A stretch of DNA of 64,000 bases from VRUE01 sp963701265. GTDB lineage: Bacteria; Actinomycetota; Thermoleophilia; Solirubrobacterales; 70-9. The position numbers and the translations under genes are program-made. This document shows, piece by piece, positions 26,502-36,628 of this stretch. The stretch is from assembly GCA_963701265.1 (NCBI GenBank), contig OY969581.1:2046001-2110000 (forward strand). Reading direction: 5' to 3'. Position 1 is the stretch's first letter, and every line of letters starts with the position of its first letter. Under the pieces are notes generated by a model. It was not told the DNA's origin. It searched no databases and worked only from the letters and a program-made list of their open reading frames with translations.

Positions 26502-27563
26502 ATGAAGAGCTTCGTTCTCAGACCCTGCCTGGCCGCCTTGGCGCTGCTGCTGGTCGCGGCTGCGCCCGTGCAGGCCAAGGGCACCTCGAAGCCGCCGCCA
26601 CCGCTCTACTGGGGTGCCCAGATCGGCGATCAGCTGACCGGCGAAGCCGCGCCCTGGGACATGAACGCGCTCGCCGCCTTCCAGAGCATGGCCAAGAAGC
26701 CGCTCTCGCTGATCTCCTTCTCAGCTCCGTTCGCCCAATGCGAGGGCTCGGACTGCCTCTACATCAACTTTCCCCTGACGCCAATCGAAAACGCCCGTAA
26801 CTACGGCGCGGTTCCCATCTTCAGCTGGAGCACCTCCTCGACGCCCGAAGAGGGCCCGCAGCGACCCTGGAAGCTCTCGACGGTCATCGACGGCACCCAC
26901 GACGCCTATATCCGCCAGTTCGCCGAAGCGGCCAAGACCTGGGGGCACCCCTTCTTCCTGCGCTTCAACTGGGAGATGAATGGCTTCTGGTTCCCCTGGT
27001 CCGAAGGCGTCAACGGCAACAAGAAGGGCGAGTACGTCGCGGCCTGGCGCCACGTGCACGACATCTTCAGCGCGGTCGGTGCCCACAACGCCAGCTGGGT
27101 CTGGTGCCCGAACGTCGACTTCACCCGCAAACTGATCCCGCTCAACCAGGTCTACCCCGGCGCCGACTACGTCGACTGGACCTGCCTCGACGGCTTCAAC
27201 TGGGGCAAGCGCGCTGACTCGGCCGGCTGGCAGAGCTTCAACCAGGTCTTCCACGAAACCTACCGGCGGGTGGTGAAGCTCGCCCCCGACAAGCCAATGC
27301 TGCTCGGTGAGGTCGCCTCCAACGAGATCGGCGGCTCCAAGCCGGCCTGGATCAAGAACATGCTGCGCGAAGTGCCCCGCTACAAGAAGGTCCGCGGCCT
27401 GGTCTGGTTCAACGTCAAGGACCGCAACACGCACTGGCCCCTGGAGAGCTCCAAGCAGGCCACGGCGGCCTTCGCCAAGGGAATCGCCCGCAGCGTCTAC
27501 CGGCCCAACGAATTCGGCACGCTCGCAACCAGTAGCCCGATTCCCGCCCCTTCCTGGCCTTAG
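26502..27563 (+). CDS. Secreted GH26-like glycosidase 5
   Basis: The start is the ATG at 26502 (MKSFVLRPCLAALALLLVAAAPVQA is a good signal peptide); the ATG at 26448 gives an unlikely N-terminal extension. The catalytic domain starts LYWGAQIGDQLTGEAAPWD. The acid/base is E158 (FNWEMNG) and the nucleophile E270 (LGEVASNE). 353 residues, the shortest of the set and with almost no linker. It is the last of the five tandem paralogues, followed by a nested-hairpin repeat. Confidence 0.82.
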   Translation: MKSFVLRPCLAALALLLVAAAPVQAKGTSKPPPPLYWGAQIGDQLTGEAAPWDMNALAAFQSMAKKPLSLISFSAPFAQCEGSDCLYINFPLTPIENARNYGAVPIFSWSTSSTPEEGPQRPWKLSTVIDGTHDAYIRQFAEAAKTWGHPFFLRFNWEMNGFWFPWSEGVNGNKKGEYVAAWRHVHDIFSAVGAHNASWVWCPNVDFTRKLIPLNQVYPGADYVDWTCLDGFNWGKRADSAGWQSFNQVFHETYRRVVKLAPDKPMLLGEVASNEIGGSKPAWIKNMLREVPRYKKVRGLVWFNVKDRNTHWPLESSKQATAAFAKGIARSVYRPNEFGTLATSSPIPAPSWP

Positions 27564-27580
27564 TTCTGCGGTGGGTCCCA

Positions 27581-27734
27581 GGGGATGCTGGTGCTCCTCT
27601 CCGGGAATTGATGTCGCACGCGCCCGCTTCGCGGACGCTTAGCTCCAAGGAAGGAGCGCGGCTTCGCCGCGCGGAACCGGATTGCATTTCCGCTGCCTTC
27701 GGCAACATTCCCAGAGAGGAGCACCAGCATCCCC
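27581..27734 (+). repeat. Nested-hairpin repeat, copy A
   Basis: The outer arms (27581-27601 and 27714-27734) are a perfect 21-bp inverted repeat. Between them is a core beginning GGGAATTGATGTCGCACGC and ending GGCAACATTCCC, with an inner hairpin GCGCGGCTTCGCCGCGC. The core is shared with copies B-D; the arms are not. It lies just after the stop of the fifth glycosidase. Together with 27735-27909, where I see no gene, it fills the 346-base gap. Confidence 0.75.
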
Positions 27735-27909
27735 CTCGGAGCACGTCCGGCTTCGACCCCCAGGACGAGCGCTGACTTGCCTTCGCAAATTCTTGCCCGG
27801 CTCCGTTGATCCAACTAACGGGTGACCAACCGACCGAAGAGGCCATCCCCGCCGCCTGACGACTAAGCGGTCATCTGGTGCCAACCACGCCCAGACGGCT
27901 CTGGCTAGC

Positions 27910-28485
27910 ATGCCGCTGGTGTCAAGCACGCCGCTGACCGCCGTTGTGTTGAGTTCCTCCGAATGGCTAGCAATCCTCGGCGGCCTACTGGAGATCGTTG
28001 GCTTCGTGCTGGTGGCTTTTGAGCTATTTCGAATGCAGCACCGAGAACTCGGTGATCCGCGTGTGGTCGAAATAGCAAAGTCTGGAAGCAGAAGGGTCCA
28101 AATCGTTCTAAGAAAACTGTTCCGGCGGACAAGAACGCATACGGTCGGCATCGAGTTGGGCACTGCGTACTCAATTGAGGAAGCCCTCAAACTCAAGGTT
28201 CGCAAGGTTCCAGGCGACACGGTCGAGCTTCGACTATCAGCGCTCGAATCGAATCTTGCTGACCTCGACCGGGAAGTTGAGGAGCACCGAGCAGAACTCG
28301 ATCAAGCAATTCAGAGCACGGCAAAAGAAGCTCGTGAGAGGCACACGACTCTCGAGCAACAACAGAAAGAACGAGAGGCAGCACAAAAGGAGTTCCTCCG
28401 AGGTTCGGTGATGCTCCAGTGGTGGGGAATCAGACTGTTTGTACTGGGCGCGATCTGCAGCACGGCCGCGAACATCACCCAGTGA
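27910..28485 (+). CDS. Membrane protein with central coiled coil, unknown
   Basis: A 191-residue protein. A hydrophobic N-terminal segment (EWLAILGGLLEIVGFVLVAF) is followed by a basic region, a long charged heptad-rich stretch (about residues 105-165, RLSALESNL onward) and a C-terminal hydrophobic helix (MLQWWGIRLFVLGAI). This suggests two membrane anchors joined by a coiled coil. The GC content is clearly lower than the GH26-like genes, so it was probably acquired. No family recognised. Confidence 0.6.
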   Translation: MPLVSSTPLTAVVLSSSEWLAILGGLLEIVGFVLVAFELFRMQHRELGDPRVVEIAKSGSRRVQIVLRKLFRRTRTHTVGIELGTAYSIEEALKLKVRKVPGDTVELRLSALESNLADLDREVEEHRAELDQAIQSTAKEARERHTTLEQQQKEREAAQKEFLRGSVMLQWWGIRLFVLGAICSTAANITQ

Positions 28486-28645
28486 CTTTGGGCTTTGAGA
28501 CCATCCAGTGGGTCGCCCCTCGCAACCACCAGCCCGATTCCACCGCCTAGCTAGCCCTGAGCTGAGCCCCAGCGAATGGCCACACCTTCCCAGGGACACA
28601 AGCCCAGGACCGATGAAGCTCGCGCCAGTTAGGCGGGTCTATCCA

Positions 28646-30541
28646 CTACGGATTCCAGAAGAAATGCCGGACGCTCCCATCATTTTTCAGAGCCACCACG
28701 TCGGTCCTCGTATTCGACCAGGACACAGCTCCGGGCCCGGATATCAATGGGCCATCCCCGACGACGTGCCAACCGCCCCAAACGCCGCCGTAAGAGTCGT
28801 TCCAGAGGGCGTTGTCCCATCCCTTGGCGAACACGTCGAGATAGCCCGGACCGAGCGAAGAGATATCTGGATCGGAGGCGACCGATCCGCCCAGGCTTCC
28901 CAGGCTCCAGCCGAATCCATTCCACGCCCAGTGCCAAACGCCGTTGTCACTCCCACGGGCGACCACATCGATCCGGTTGGGACCCCAGGACACAGCGCCA
29001 GGACCTCCGGCCATCGAGCCGCCCAGGCTCTGCCAGCCGCTCCAACTTCCCCCGCTGTACCACTTGTGCCAGAGCGCGTTGTCACCGCCCCTCACAAAGA
29101 CATCGAGCTGACCCGGGCCCTGAGAGGAGATCTCCGGGGCGGATTCGATTGACCCACCGAGGCTCTCGACGCTCCAGCCGGATCCATTCCACGCCCAGTG
29201 CCAGACGGCGTTGTCACCCCCTCGGGCGACCACGTCGATCCGGTTGGGACCCCAGGACACGGACGCCGGCCCCGAGGTGAGGCCGCCCCCGAGGCTCTGC
29301 CAGCCGCTCCAACCTCCTCCGCTGTACCAGTTGTGCCAGAGCGCGTTGTCCGAGCCCCTGGCGAAGACGTTGAGCAGGCCCGGACCCTGAGAGGAGATCG
29401 TCGGGTCGCCAACGAGACCTCCACCCAGACTGTCGTAGGGCCAGTTCGTCGGTGCCGGCCAGATCGGCGCACCGGCCTGTTGCTGAAATTCCCACCAGGA
29501 CTGCCGATATTTGCCGCTAAGGTCGCGCAGGCCGCAGCGGCCAGCCCACGTTGTGATGTTTCTGTCCTTGACGGCATGCCAAGTCACCCCTTGAATGTTG
29601 TAAGTGCCAGCGTTTGTTTTGACCCAGTTAAAGCTTTGTTTCAGCAGGGTGGCCTGAGTAGGCGCATCGACTCCCGCGGGGGCCCATTCTTTTTCTTGGG
29701 CTGGGCTTGCTGGGACCGGCCAGCCAAGCTCGGTGATCCACAGGGGTTTGCTCGATCCCTGCGACTGGCGGTTCAAGACCGTCCGGATATTGATTACCTC
29801 GCTGGCAAATTCTGTGATTTGCGCTTTTTGGGTGAAGGCGTAGGGATGGATTGAAACGCCACCCACCTCTGAGGCTATGCCGGGCGCTTTGTAGAGAGCC
29901 GAAACGTATTCTTCCATCCCTGGTTCGGTCCAACCTCCTAGATAAAGACCACCCACCAGTGCTTGTGCGCTGGGCTGAACTTTGTGGATGGCTTTGGAGG
30001 TGAAAACGAAGAATTCGCCATAGGCTTTGGCTTCTGCCGCACTTACTTTTTCTCCGGGGGTCTCATTGGCTGGGGTGTATGTCGCCAGGTTGGGCTCATT
30101 CCATATCTCCCAAGTAGTGACTGGCTTGGCGTAGGGCTTGCCGCTCCAAAATGACCCGCCTGGCCCATACTTTTTGACCGCTTCTTCGACCCACGTGCCC
30201 CAGCCTCCGTACTGACCATCGGCACCGGGCAGAAGGTAAGTCGTCCCTTGCATGAGGTAGGGAAGGATGGTGATGCCGCGTTTAGCGGCGCGATCGAAGA
30301 GCGGCTCGTAAAATTTCAAGCCATTCGGCTGGTCTATTTGCACCCGGAAATATGAAGCGCCAGAGTGCTGCACGACTTCCAGTTCTTCTTCGCTCATGGT
30401 TGGTTCGATGTCTCCGCTCCATTGCAGGCCAAATGAAAGAGCAGAGGCGCCTGAGGCCATTGCCATAAGCAAGGCGGTGGCGACCAACAGTGCGGCGGCT
30501 AGCCGCCGCAAGCGAGGCTTGATGGAATCTGCCGTGCTCAA
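28646..30541 (-). CDS. Secreted glycosidase with lectin-like propeller repeats
   Basis: The TTG at 30541 has AAGGGAGAG just upstream and is preferred over TTG 30565. A signal peptide (LLVATALLMAMASGASA) precedes a GH-A clan TIM-barrel domain with acid/base E149 (EIWNEPN) and nucleophile E271 (ITELGWP), like GH5/GH39-type enzymes. From about residue 360, repeats of SLGG, GxDNALWH and SWGPNRIDVVARG form a PLL/tectonin-like propeller that usually binds sugars. The GC content is lower than in neighbours. The enzyme may act on an exogenous or capsule glycan. Confidence 0.8.
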   Translation of the reverse strand: MSTADSIKPRLRRLAAALLVATALLMAMASGASALSFGLQWSGDIEPTMSEEELEVVQHSGASYFRVQIDQPNGLKFYEPLFDRAAKRGITILPYLMQGTTYLLPGADGQYGGWGTWVEEAVKKYGPGGSFWSGKPYAKPVTTWEIWNEPNLATYTPANETPGEKVSAAEAKAYGEFFVFTSKAIHKVQPSAQALVGGLYLGGWTEPGMEEYVSALYKAPGIASEVGGVSIHPYAFTQKAQITEFASEVINIRTVLNRQSQGSSKPLWITELGWPVPASPAQEKEWAPAGVDAPTQATLLKQSFNWVKTNAGTYNIQGVTWHAVKDRNITTWAGRCGLRDLSGKYRQSWWEFQQQAGAPIWPAPTNWPYDSLGGGLVGDPTISSQGPGLLNVFARGSDNALWHNWYSGGGWSGWQSLGGGLTSGPASVSWGPNRIDVVARGGDNAVWHWAWNGSGWSVESLGGSIESAPEISSQGPGQLDVFVRGGDNALWHKWYSGGSWSGWQSLGGSMAGGPGAVSWGPNRIDVVARGSDNGVWHWAWNGFGWSLGSLGGSVASDPDISSLGPGYLDVFAKGWDNALWNDSYGGVWGGWHVVGDGPLISGPGAVSWSNTRTDVVALKNDGSVRHFFWNP

Positions 30542-30716
30542 GATTCTCTCCCTTGATTTCCTCAAGAAACCTGGACTTCTTAATTTTTATCAAGGAGGGA
30601 GAACGGGGCAAGGCCTATAAACAGATGGTCTAAATCCAGCCCATCCTTTGGCCGGAATCCGGCGGCGGCATGGACCGTGTAGCTGCCGGCAACTCGGGCT
30701 GTCTGGGCGCTGGAGA

Positions 30717-30835
30717 GGGAGCCCGGCCGCCCTCCGGGCGAATGTCGCGAAGCGGCCGCCGCGCACTCGTGGTTCTAAGCGCGGCGCAGCCGCGCTCTCA
30801 CATCGTCAATTCGCCTGAAGGGTGGCCGGGCTCCC
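30717..30835 (-). repeat. Nested-hairpin repeat, copy D (short form)
   Basis: The arms 30717-30743 and 30809-30835 pair over 27 bp with three mismatches, all transitions. On the minus strand the core reads GGCGAATTGACGATG, then inner hairpin GCGCGGCTGCGCCGCGC, then CGACATTCGCC. It lacks the first inner hairpin present in A-C. It sits downstream of pckG, within the 296-base gap that also holds the A+T-rich promoter region of the glycosidase gene (about 30566-30640). Confidence 0.65.
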
Positions 30836-30861
30836 CCAGCCACCCCCGTCAGTACGACTAT

Positions 30862-32680
<1,819 letters not shown>

Positions 32681-32688
<8 letters not shown>

Positions 32689-32986
32689 TGGACCCGCTGA
32701 TATTGATCACACTTATGTCCGCATCGCTGTTGCGGATCTTCAGCGTGACCGTCTGTTCTTCGCCTTTTGGCAGCTTTACGCTGCAATTGAAGGTCGCACC
32801 TTTTTCAACCTTCTGATCGGACGGGCAGTCGACGGAGGAGACCTTTTCCCCCAGTGACTTCGAGAGGCTCGCTTCCAGCTGTTCCTCTGTCTTGGTCGCA
32901 TCGAGCACCGTGTCGCCGCAACCGACGGCGAGCACCGCGATCGCAATCAGCCCGAGCAGAACGCCCGAGAACTTGAGCAAGCTCAT
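32681..32986 (-). CDS. DUF4333-type lipoprotein
   Basis: The ATG at 32986 gives MSLLKFSGVLLGLIAIAVLAVGC, a lipoprotein signal with the lipobox LAVGC. The mature about 80 residues contain the pattern VDCPSDQKVEKGATFNCSV and a following beta segment, which matches the DUF4333 domain (two conserved Cys). It is likely anchored on the outer face of the membrane. The function is unknown. It is upstream of and nearly overlaps pckG, but a shared role is not evident. Confidence 0.8.
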
Positions 32987-33031
32987 TCCTCTCCGATCTG
33001 CCGGGGTCACCAGATGAAGTATCCCAGGCTC

Positions 33032-34162
33032 CTAGGACCCCGGCCTGCCCTCATTGACCCAAGCGGCCAACAGTGGATCGACGAGGCGCCAGCCACTGGC
33101 GGTGCCCTTGTCCTCGACGATGTCGCCGCGATCGCGCAGCGCCTCCGCCGCACCGAGGACCGCTCCGCCGCGCGAGCCGCCCTGGCGGCGTCCCGCCGCA
33201 TAGAGGCCCTCGCGGTTCTCGGCGACCGCAGTTAGAACTCGCCGCTGGGACGTCGGCAATGACGACCACGCCGCCCGCAGCTCATCACGAATGTGATGCA
33301 TGACCTCGTCGTATGCGGAGAGCCAGATTTCCTCCGTTGCCTCGCCATCCTCTGGGGTCAACTCCCAGAGGATGTGCGCAAGCAGCATCGTGCGCTGGGG
33401 GTGGCCCCGGGACGCCTCCAGTAGGGGCCAGAGCGCCGTACCTACCTGCTTGCCCGTTGCCTCGAATCGAAATGAGACGTGCTCGGCGACGTCATCGGGG
33501 GCAAGGGGCGGTAGATCGACGGGACCGGCCTGGCCGTAGAAAGCACGTCTGCGATCCGAAAACAGGTCGCGCATCATGCCCAGATGGGAGCCAGCGAAGA
33601 CATAGCTAGCGGCATCCCCGTGGTGCTGAATCTCGGAGCGAATCACCGCATCCGCACGCTCCTTGGTGGCCAGAATGTCTTGAAACTCGTCGAAGACGAC
33701 GAGTGTGCGGGTGCCCTGGCGCTCATGGAGCCGAGCGGGAAGAGCAAGGCGCTCCAGCAACGGGGGCTCAGCCTGTGGATCCAACGCGACCTCGAGCCCG
33801 GCAGGAATTGGACCACCGCCAACGCGCAGGGTCGGACGCAACATCCGCCTGGCGCCGGCAAACCACGTCGCCGATCGACCCTTGAGTTCCGCTGCGTAAG
33901 CACGCTCGATCCGGCGCGCAATGTCATCAAGCGTCAGCACGCCAAAGAAGTCGACATAGACAGCAGCCCATCCGGCCCGGCGCGCGTCCTCAACCAAGCG
34001 CGCTAGAAGAGATGTCTTGCCGTAGCGACGGGGGGCGACGAGTCGGCTGTTGTTCCCGCTCTGAGCCCGCTCGAGCAGGAGTCGAGCCTCACTGTCGCGA
34101 TCGAGTAGCTCATCGGTGGGAACCGGCTCGCTGAAACGGAATGGATTTGTGCTCTCTTTCAT
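33032..34162 (-). CDS. AAA ATPase with P-loop, unknown role
   Basis: A 376-residue protein starting MKESTNPFRFSEPVPTDELLDRDSE. Walker A is APRRYGKTS (about residue 43) and Walker B is TLVVFDEFQDILA. YVFAGSHLGMMRDLF and AFYGQAGPVDLPPL resemble the sensor region of the archaeal-type ATPase group (RYGKTSLL signature). The C-terminal about 100 residues look like a winged helix (RVLTAVAENREGLYA). These proteins are widespread and poorly characterised. The start codon is flanked by repeated half-sites (see 34150-34191). Confidence 0.8.
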   Translation of the reverse strand: MKESTNPFRFSEPVPTDELLDRDSEARLLLERAQSGNNSRLVAPRRYGKTSLLARLVEDARRAGWAAVYVDFFGVLTLDDIARRIERAYAAELKGRSATWFAGARRMLRPTLRVGGGPIPAGLEVALDPQAEPPLLERLALPARLHERQGTRTLVVFDEFQDILATKERADAVIRSEIQHHGDAASYVFAGSHLGMMRDLFSDRRRAFYGQAGPVDLPPLAPDDVAEHVSFRFEATGKQVGTALWPLLEASRGHPQRTMLLAHILWELTPEDGEATEEIWLSAYDEVMHHIRDELRAAWSSLPTSQRRVLTAVAENREGLYAAGRRQGGSRGGAVLGAAEALRDRGDIVEDKGTASGWRLVDPLLAAWVNEGRPGS

Positions 34163-34191
34163 AGAGCAATTCTGCTCTTAAGCATAGAGCA
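34150..34191. promoter_or_regulatory. Four alternating half-sites around ATPase start
   Basis: TGCTCT (34150-34155), AGAGCA (34163-34168), TGCTCT (34173-34178) and AGAGCA (34186-34191) alternate, and the start codon lies between the first two. The second and third form a perfect dyad around ATTC. CATAGAGCA also occurs as a direct repeat. The array is likely an operator, perhaps autoregulatory; it could also influence sucC on the other strand. Confidence 0.5.
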
Positions 34192-34263
34192 GCCGAATAC
34201 GCGAGCAAGGAGACCTGCACACGCTCGTTCAAGATCCGGTTGGGATAGGGTTCCCCGCCGCTG

Positions 34264-35481
34264 ATGAGGTTCTTCGAGTACGAGGCACGCAAGATCGTCG
34301 AGGCGGCGGGGATTCCCGTCACCAAGTACGGCTTTTGCACAAGCGCCGATGAGGCACGCAAGGTCGCCGAGGAAATCGGCGGCCCGGTCGTGATCAAGTC
34401 GCAGGTGCTGAGCGGTGGCCGGATGAAGGCCGGCGGCGTCAAGTTCGCCGACACGCCGGATGAGGCGGCGGCGCATGCGGCGGACATCCTCGAGCTCGAG
34501 ATCAACGGCCACATGCCGCGCGGCGTCCTGGTCGACCCCAAAGCCGAGATCAAGCAGGAGTACTACGCCGGCGTCGTCTGGGACGGCACGGCGAAGAAAC
34601 CGCTGATGCTGTTCAGCGACATGGGCGGGATCGACATCGAGGAGGTCGCCGAGACCCACCCCGACCACGTCGGCCGCGGCCACGTCTCCAACCTGATGCC
34701 GATCCCCGACTTCGAGGCCAAGCAGGTGATCGCCGCCACCGGCGTCACCGGCTCGCAGCTCAACCGCGCGACGCCGGTCCTGGCCAAGCTCGCCCGCCTC
34801 TTCCGCGACAACGACATGACCCTGGCCGAGATCAATCCCCTGGCCGAGCTCACCGACGGCAGCTTCGTCGCCCTCGACGCCCACATGGAGATGGAGAACG
34901 AGGCGGTCGGCCGCCAGAAGGGCCTGCTGCGCAAGCGGCTCGAGATCGCCGAGGAGGACACTCGCGAGACCTACGAGCCATCCGACTTCGAGCGCCACGT
35001 CGCCGCGATCGACGCCGCCGACCACCGCGGCGTGATCCAGGGCAAGGACCACGGCTTTGAGGGCAACCTCGGCCTCGTGATCGGCGCCGGCGGCGGCTCA
35101 CTGACCTTGACGGACGCCGTGCGCAGCCAGGGCGGCAAGCCGGCCAACTACTCCGAGATCGGCGGCAACCCCTCCGTCGCCAAGGCCTGCGGCCTGGCCA
35201 AGGAGGTCTTGGAAAAGGACGGCGTCGAGAAGATCGCGGTGATGATGTCGATCGTCTCCAACACCCGCGTCGACATCGTCGCCCGCGGCGTGATCAAGGC
35301 CTGCCTCGAACTCGACAAGGACCCGGGCGAGACGATCGCGATCTTCCGCATCCCCGGCGCCTGGGAGGACGAGGGCTTCAAGATCCTCGAGCGCTACGGG
35401 GTCGAGTACTGCGACCGCTCGGTCTCGATGTGGGAGGCGGCCGGACGCGCCGTCGCCAAGATCCAGGGAGCCCCGGCATGA
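34264..35481 (+). CDS. sucC: Succinyl-CoA ligase (ADP-forming) beta subunit-like
   Basis: 405 residues with an ATP-grasp domain: MRFFEYEARKIVEAAGIPVTKYG, VVIKSQVLSGGRMKAGGV, LAEINPLAEL. The C-terminal CoA-ligase domain contains YSEIGGNPSVAKACGLA, which differs from the common E. coli-type FLDVGGGA. It would convert succinyl-CoA and ADP/Pi to succinate and ATP with the next gene. Because the C-terminal domain is divergent, a related acyl-CoA or malate-CoA ligase cannot be excluded. Four-base overlap with sucD. Confidence 0.82.
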   Translation: MRFFEYEARKIVEAAGIPVTKYGFCTSADEARKVAEEIGGPVVIKSQVLSGGRMKAGGVKFADTPDEAAAHAADILELEINGHMPRGVLVDPKAEIKQEYYAGVVWDGTAKKPLMLFSDMGGIDIEEVAETHPDHVGRGHVSNLMPIPDFEAKQVIAATGVTGSQLNRATPVLAKLARLFRDNDMTLAEINPLAELTDGSFVALDAHMEMENEAVGRQKGLLRKRLEIAEEDTRETYEPSDFERHVAAIDAADHRGVIQGKDHGFEGNLGLVIGAGGGSLTLTDAVRSQGGKPANYSEIGGNPSVAKACGLAKEVLEKDGVEKIAVMMSIVSNTRVDIVARGVIKACLELDKDPGETIAIFRIPGAWEDEGFKILERYGVEYCDRSVSMWEAAGRAVAKIQGAPA

Positions 35482-36395
35482 GCATCCTGCTTTCCAAAGA
35501 GACGACCTTCATCGTCCAGGGCATCACCGGCCGCGAGGCGGTCAACCTGACTCGCGAGTGCCTCGACTACGGCTCCAAGGTCGTCGGCGGCGTCACCCCC
35601 GGCCGCAAGGGCCGCGAGGTCCACGGCGTGCCGGTCTTCGACACCGTCGCCCAGGCGGTCGAGAACCACGGCGGCCCGATCGACGGCTCGGTCGTCACCG
35701 TCCCCCCCGCCTTCACCAAGGACGCCGTGCTCGAGGCGATCCTCAACGGGATCAAGCTGATCGTGATCGTCACCGAGCGCATCCCGCGCCGCGACGTCGC
35801 CCAGATGGTCGAGCTGGCCAATATGGAGGGCGCCCGCATCATCGGCCCCAACTGCCTCGGCCTGATCGTGCCCGAGGTCTGCAAGATGGGCGGCATCGGC
35901 GGCCCGGCCAAGGACGCAGCCAAGGCCTACGCGCCCGGCCCGGTCGGCGTGATGAGCCGCTCCGGCGGCATGACCACCGAGATCTCCTCCTCGCTGACCC
36001 AGGCCGGCCTCGGCGTCTCCACCGCCGTCTCGATCGGCGGCGACGCGATCATCGGTTCCACCTACGCCGAGCTGATGCCCTACTTCGAGGCCGACGAGCA
36101 GACCGAGGCGATCGTGATCTACACCGAGCCCGGTGGCCGCATGGAGGCCCAGCTCTCCGAGTGGGTCGCCGAGCACAACTCGCGCCTGCCGATCGTCGCC
36201 TTCATGGCCGGCAAGTTCATGGACGACGAGGAGATGAAGGGAATGAGCTTCGGCCACGCCGGCACGATCGTCGAGGGCAAGGAGGACACCGCGACCGAGA
36301 AGATCGCCCGCCTCGAAGAGGCCGGGATCCGTGTGGTCGAGCGGATCGACGAGATCCCCAACGCGGTCAAGCAGAAGCTGGGGGTGACTGCCTGA
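35478..36395 (+). CDS. sucD: Succinyl-CoA ligase alpha subunit
   Basis: The ATG at 35478 overlaps the sucC stop (ATGAGC). 305 residues: MSILLSKETTFIVQGITGREA, CoA-binding GGVTPGRKG, IIGPNCLG, GVMSRSGGMTTEISS. The phosphohistidine is in MSFGHAGTIVEG. It forms the alpha-beta enzyme with sucC. The stop overlaps the following ferredoxin start by one base. Confidence 0.9.
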   Translation: MSILLSKETTFIVQGITGREAVNLTRECLDYGSKVVGGVTPGRKGREVHGVPVFDTVAQAVENHGGPIDGSVVTVPPAFTKDAVLEAILNGIKLIVIVTERIPRRDVAQMVELANMEGARIIGPNCLGLIVPEVCKMGGIGGPAKDAAKAYAPGPVGVMSRSGGMTTEISSSLTQAGLGVSTAVSIGGDAIIGSTYAELMPYFEADEQTEAIVIYTEPGGRMEAQLSEWVAEHNSRLPIVAFMAGKFMDDEEMKGMSFGHAGTIVEGKEDTATEKIARLEEAGIRVVERIDEIPNAVKQKLGVTA

Positions 36396-36628
36396 TGGCG
36401 GAGACGCTGAACAAGGTCTTCATCGACGTCGAGGTCGACTCCTCGATCGCCGCCGACGCCGAGCTGGCGAAGAAGCTGGAGGAAGTCTGCCCCGTCGACA
36501 TCTTCAAGGCGACGGATTCCGGGGTCGAAGTGGTCGAGGGCAACCTCGACGAGTGCGTCCTCTGCAACCTCTGCGTCGACGCCGCGCCCGAGGGCACGGT
36601 GCGCGTCGTCAAGCTGTACCAGCAGTAG
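36395..36628 (+). CDS. FixX-like small ferredoxin
   Basis: A 77-residue protein missed if only long frames are considered. The ATG at 36395 shares its A with the sucD stop. Cysteines are EVCPVDIFKA and CVLCNLC, an order (CP first, then C-x2-C-x2-C) like FixX-type ferredoxins, which bind one [4Fe-4S] cluster. It is tightly coupled to sucCD, suggesting electron transfer linked to the TCA cycle. The partner is unknown. The 3' end overlaps the convergent regulator by 20 bases. Confidence 0.75.
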   Translation: MAETLNKVFIDVEVDSSIAADAELAKKLEEVCPVDIFKATDSGVEVVEGNLDECVLCNLCVDAAPEGTVRVVKLYQQ

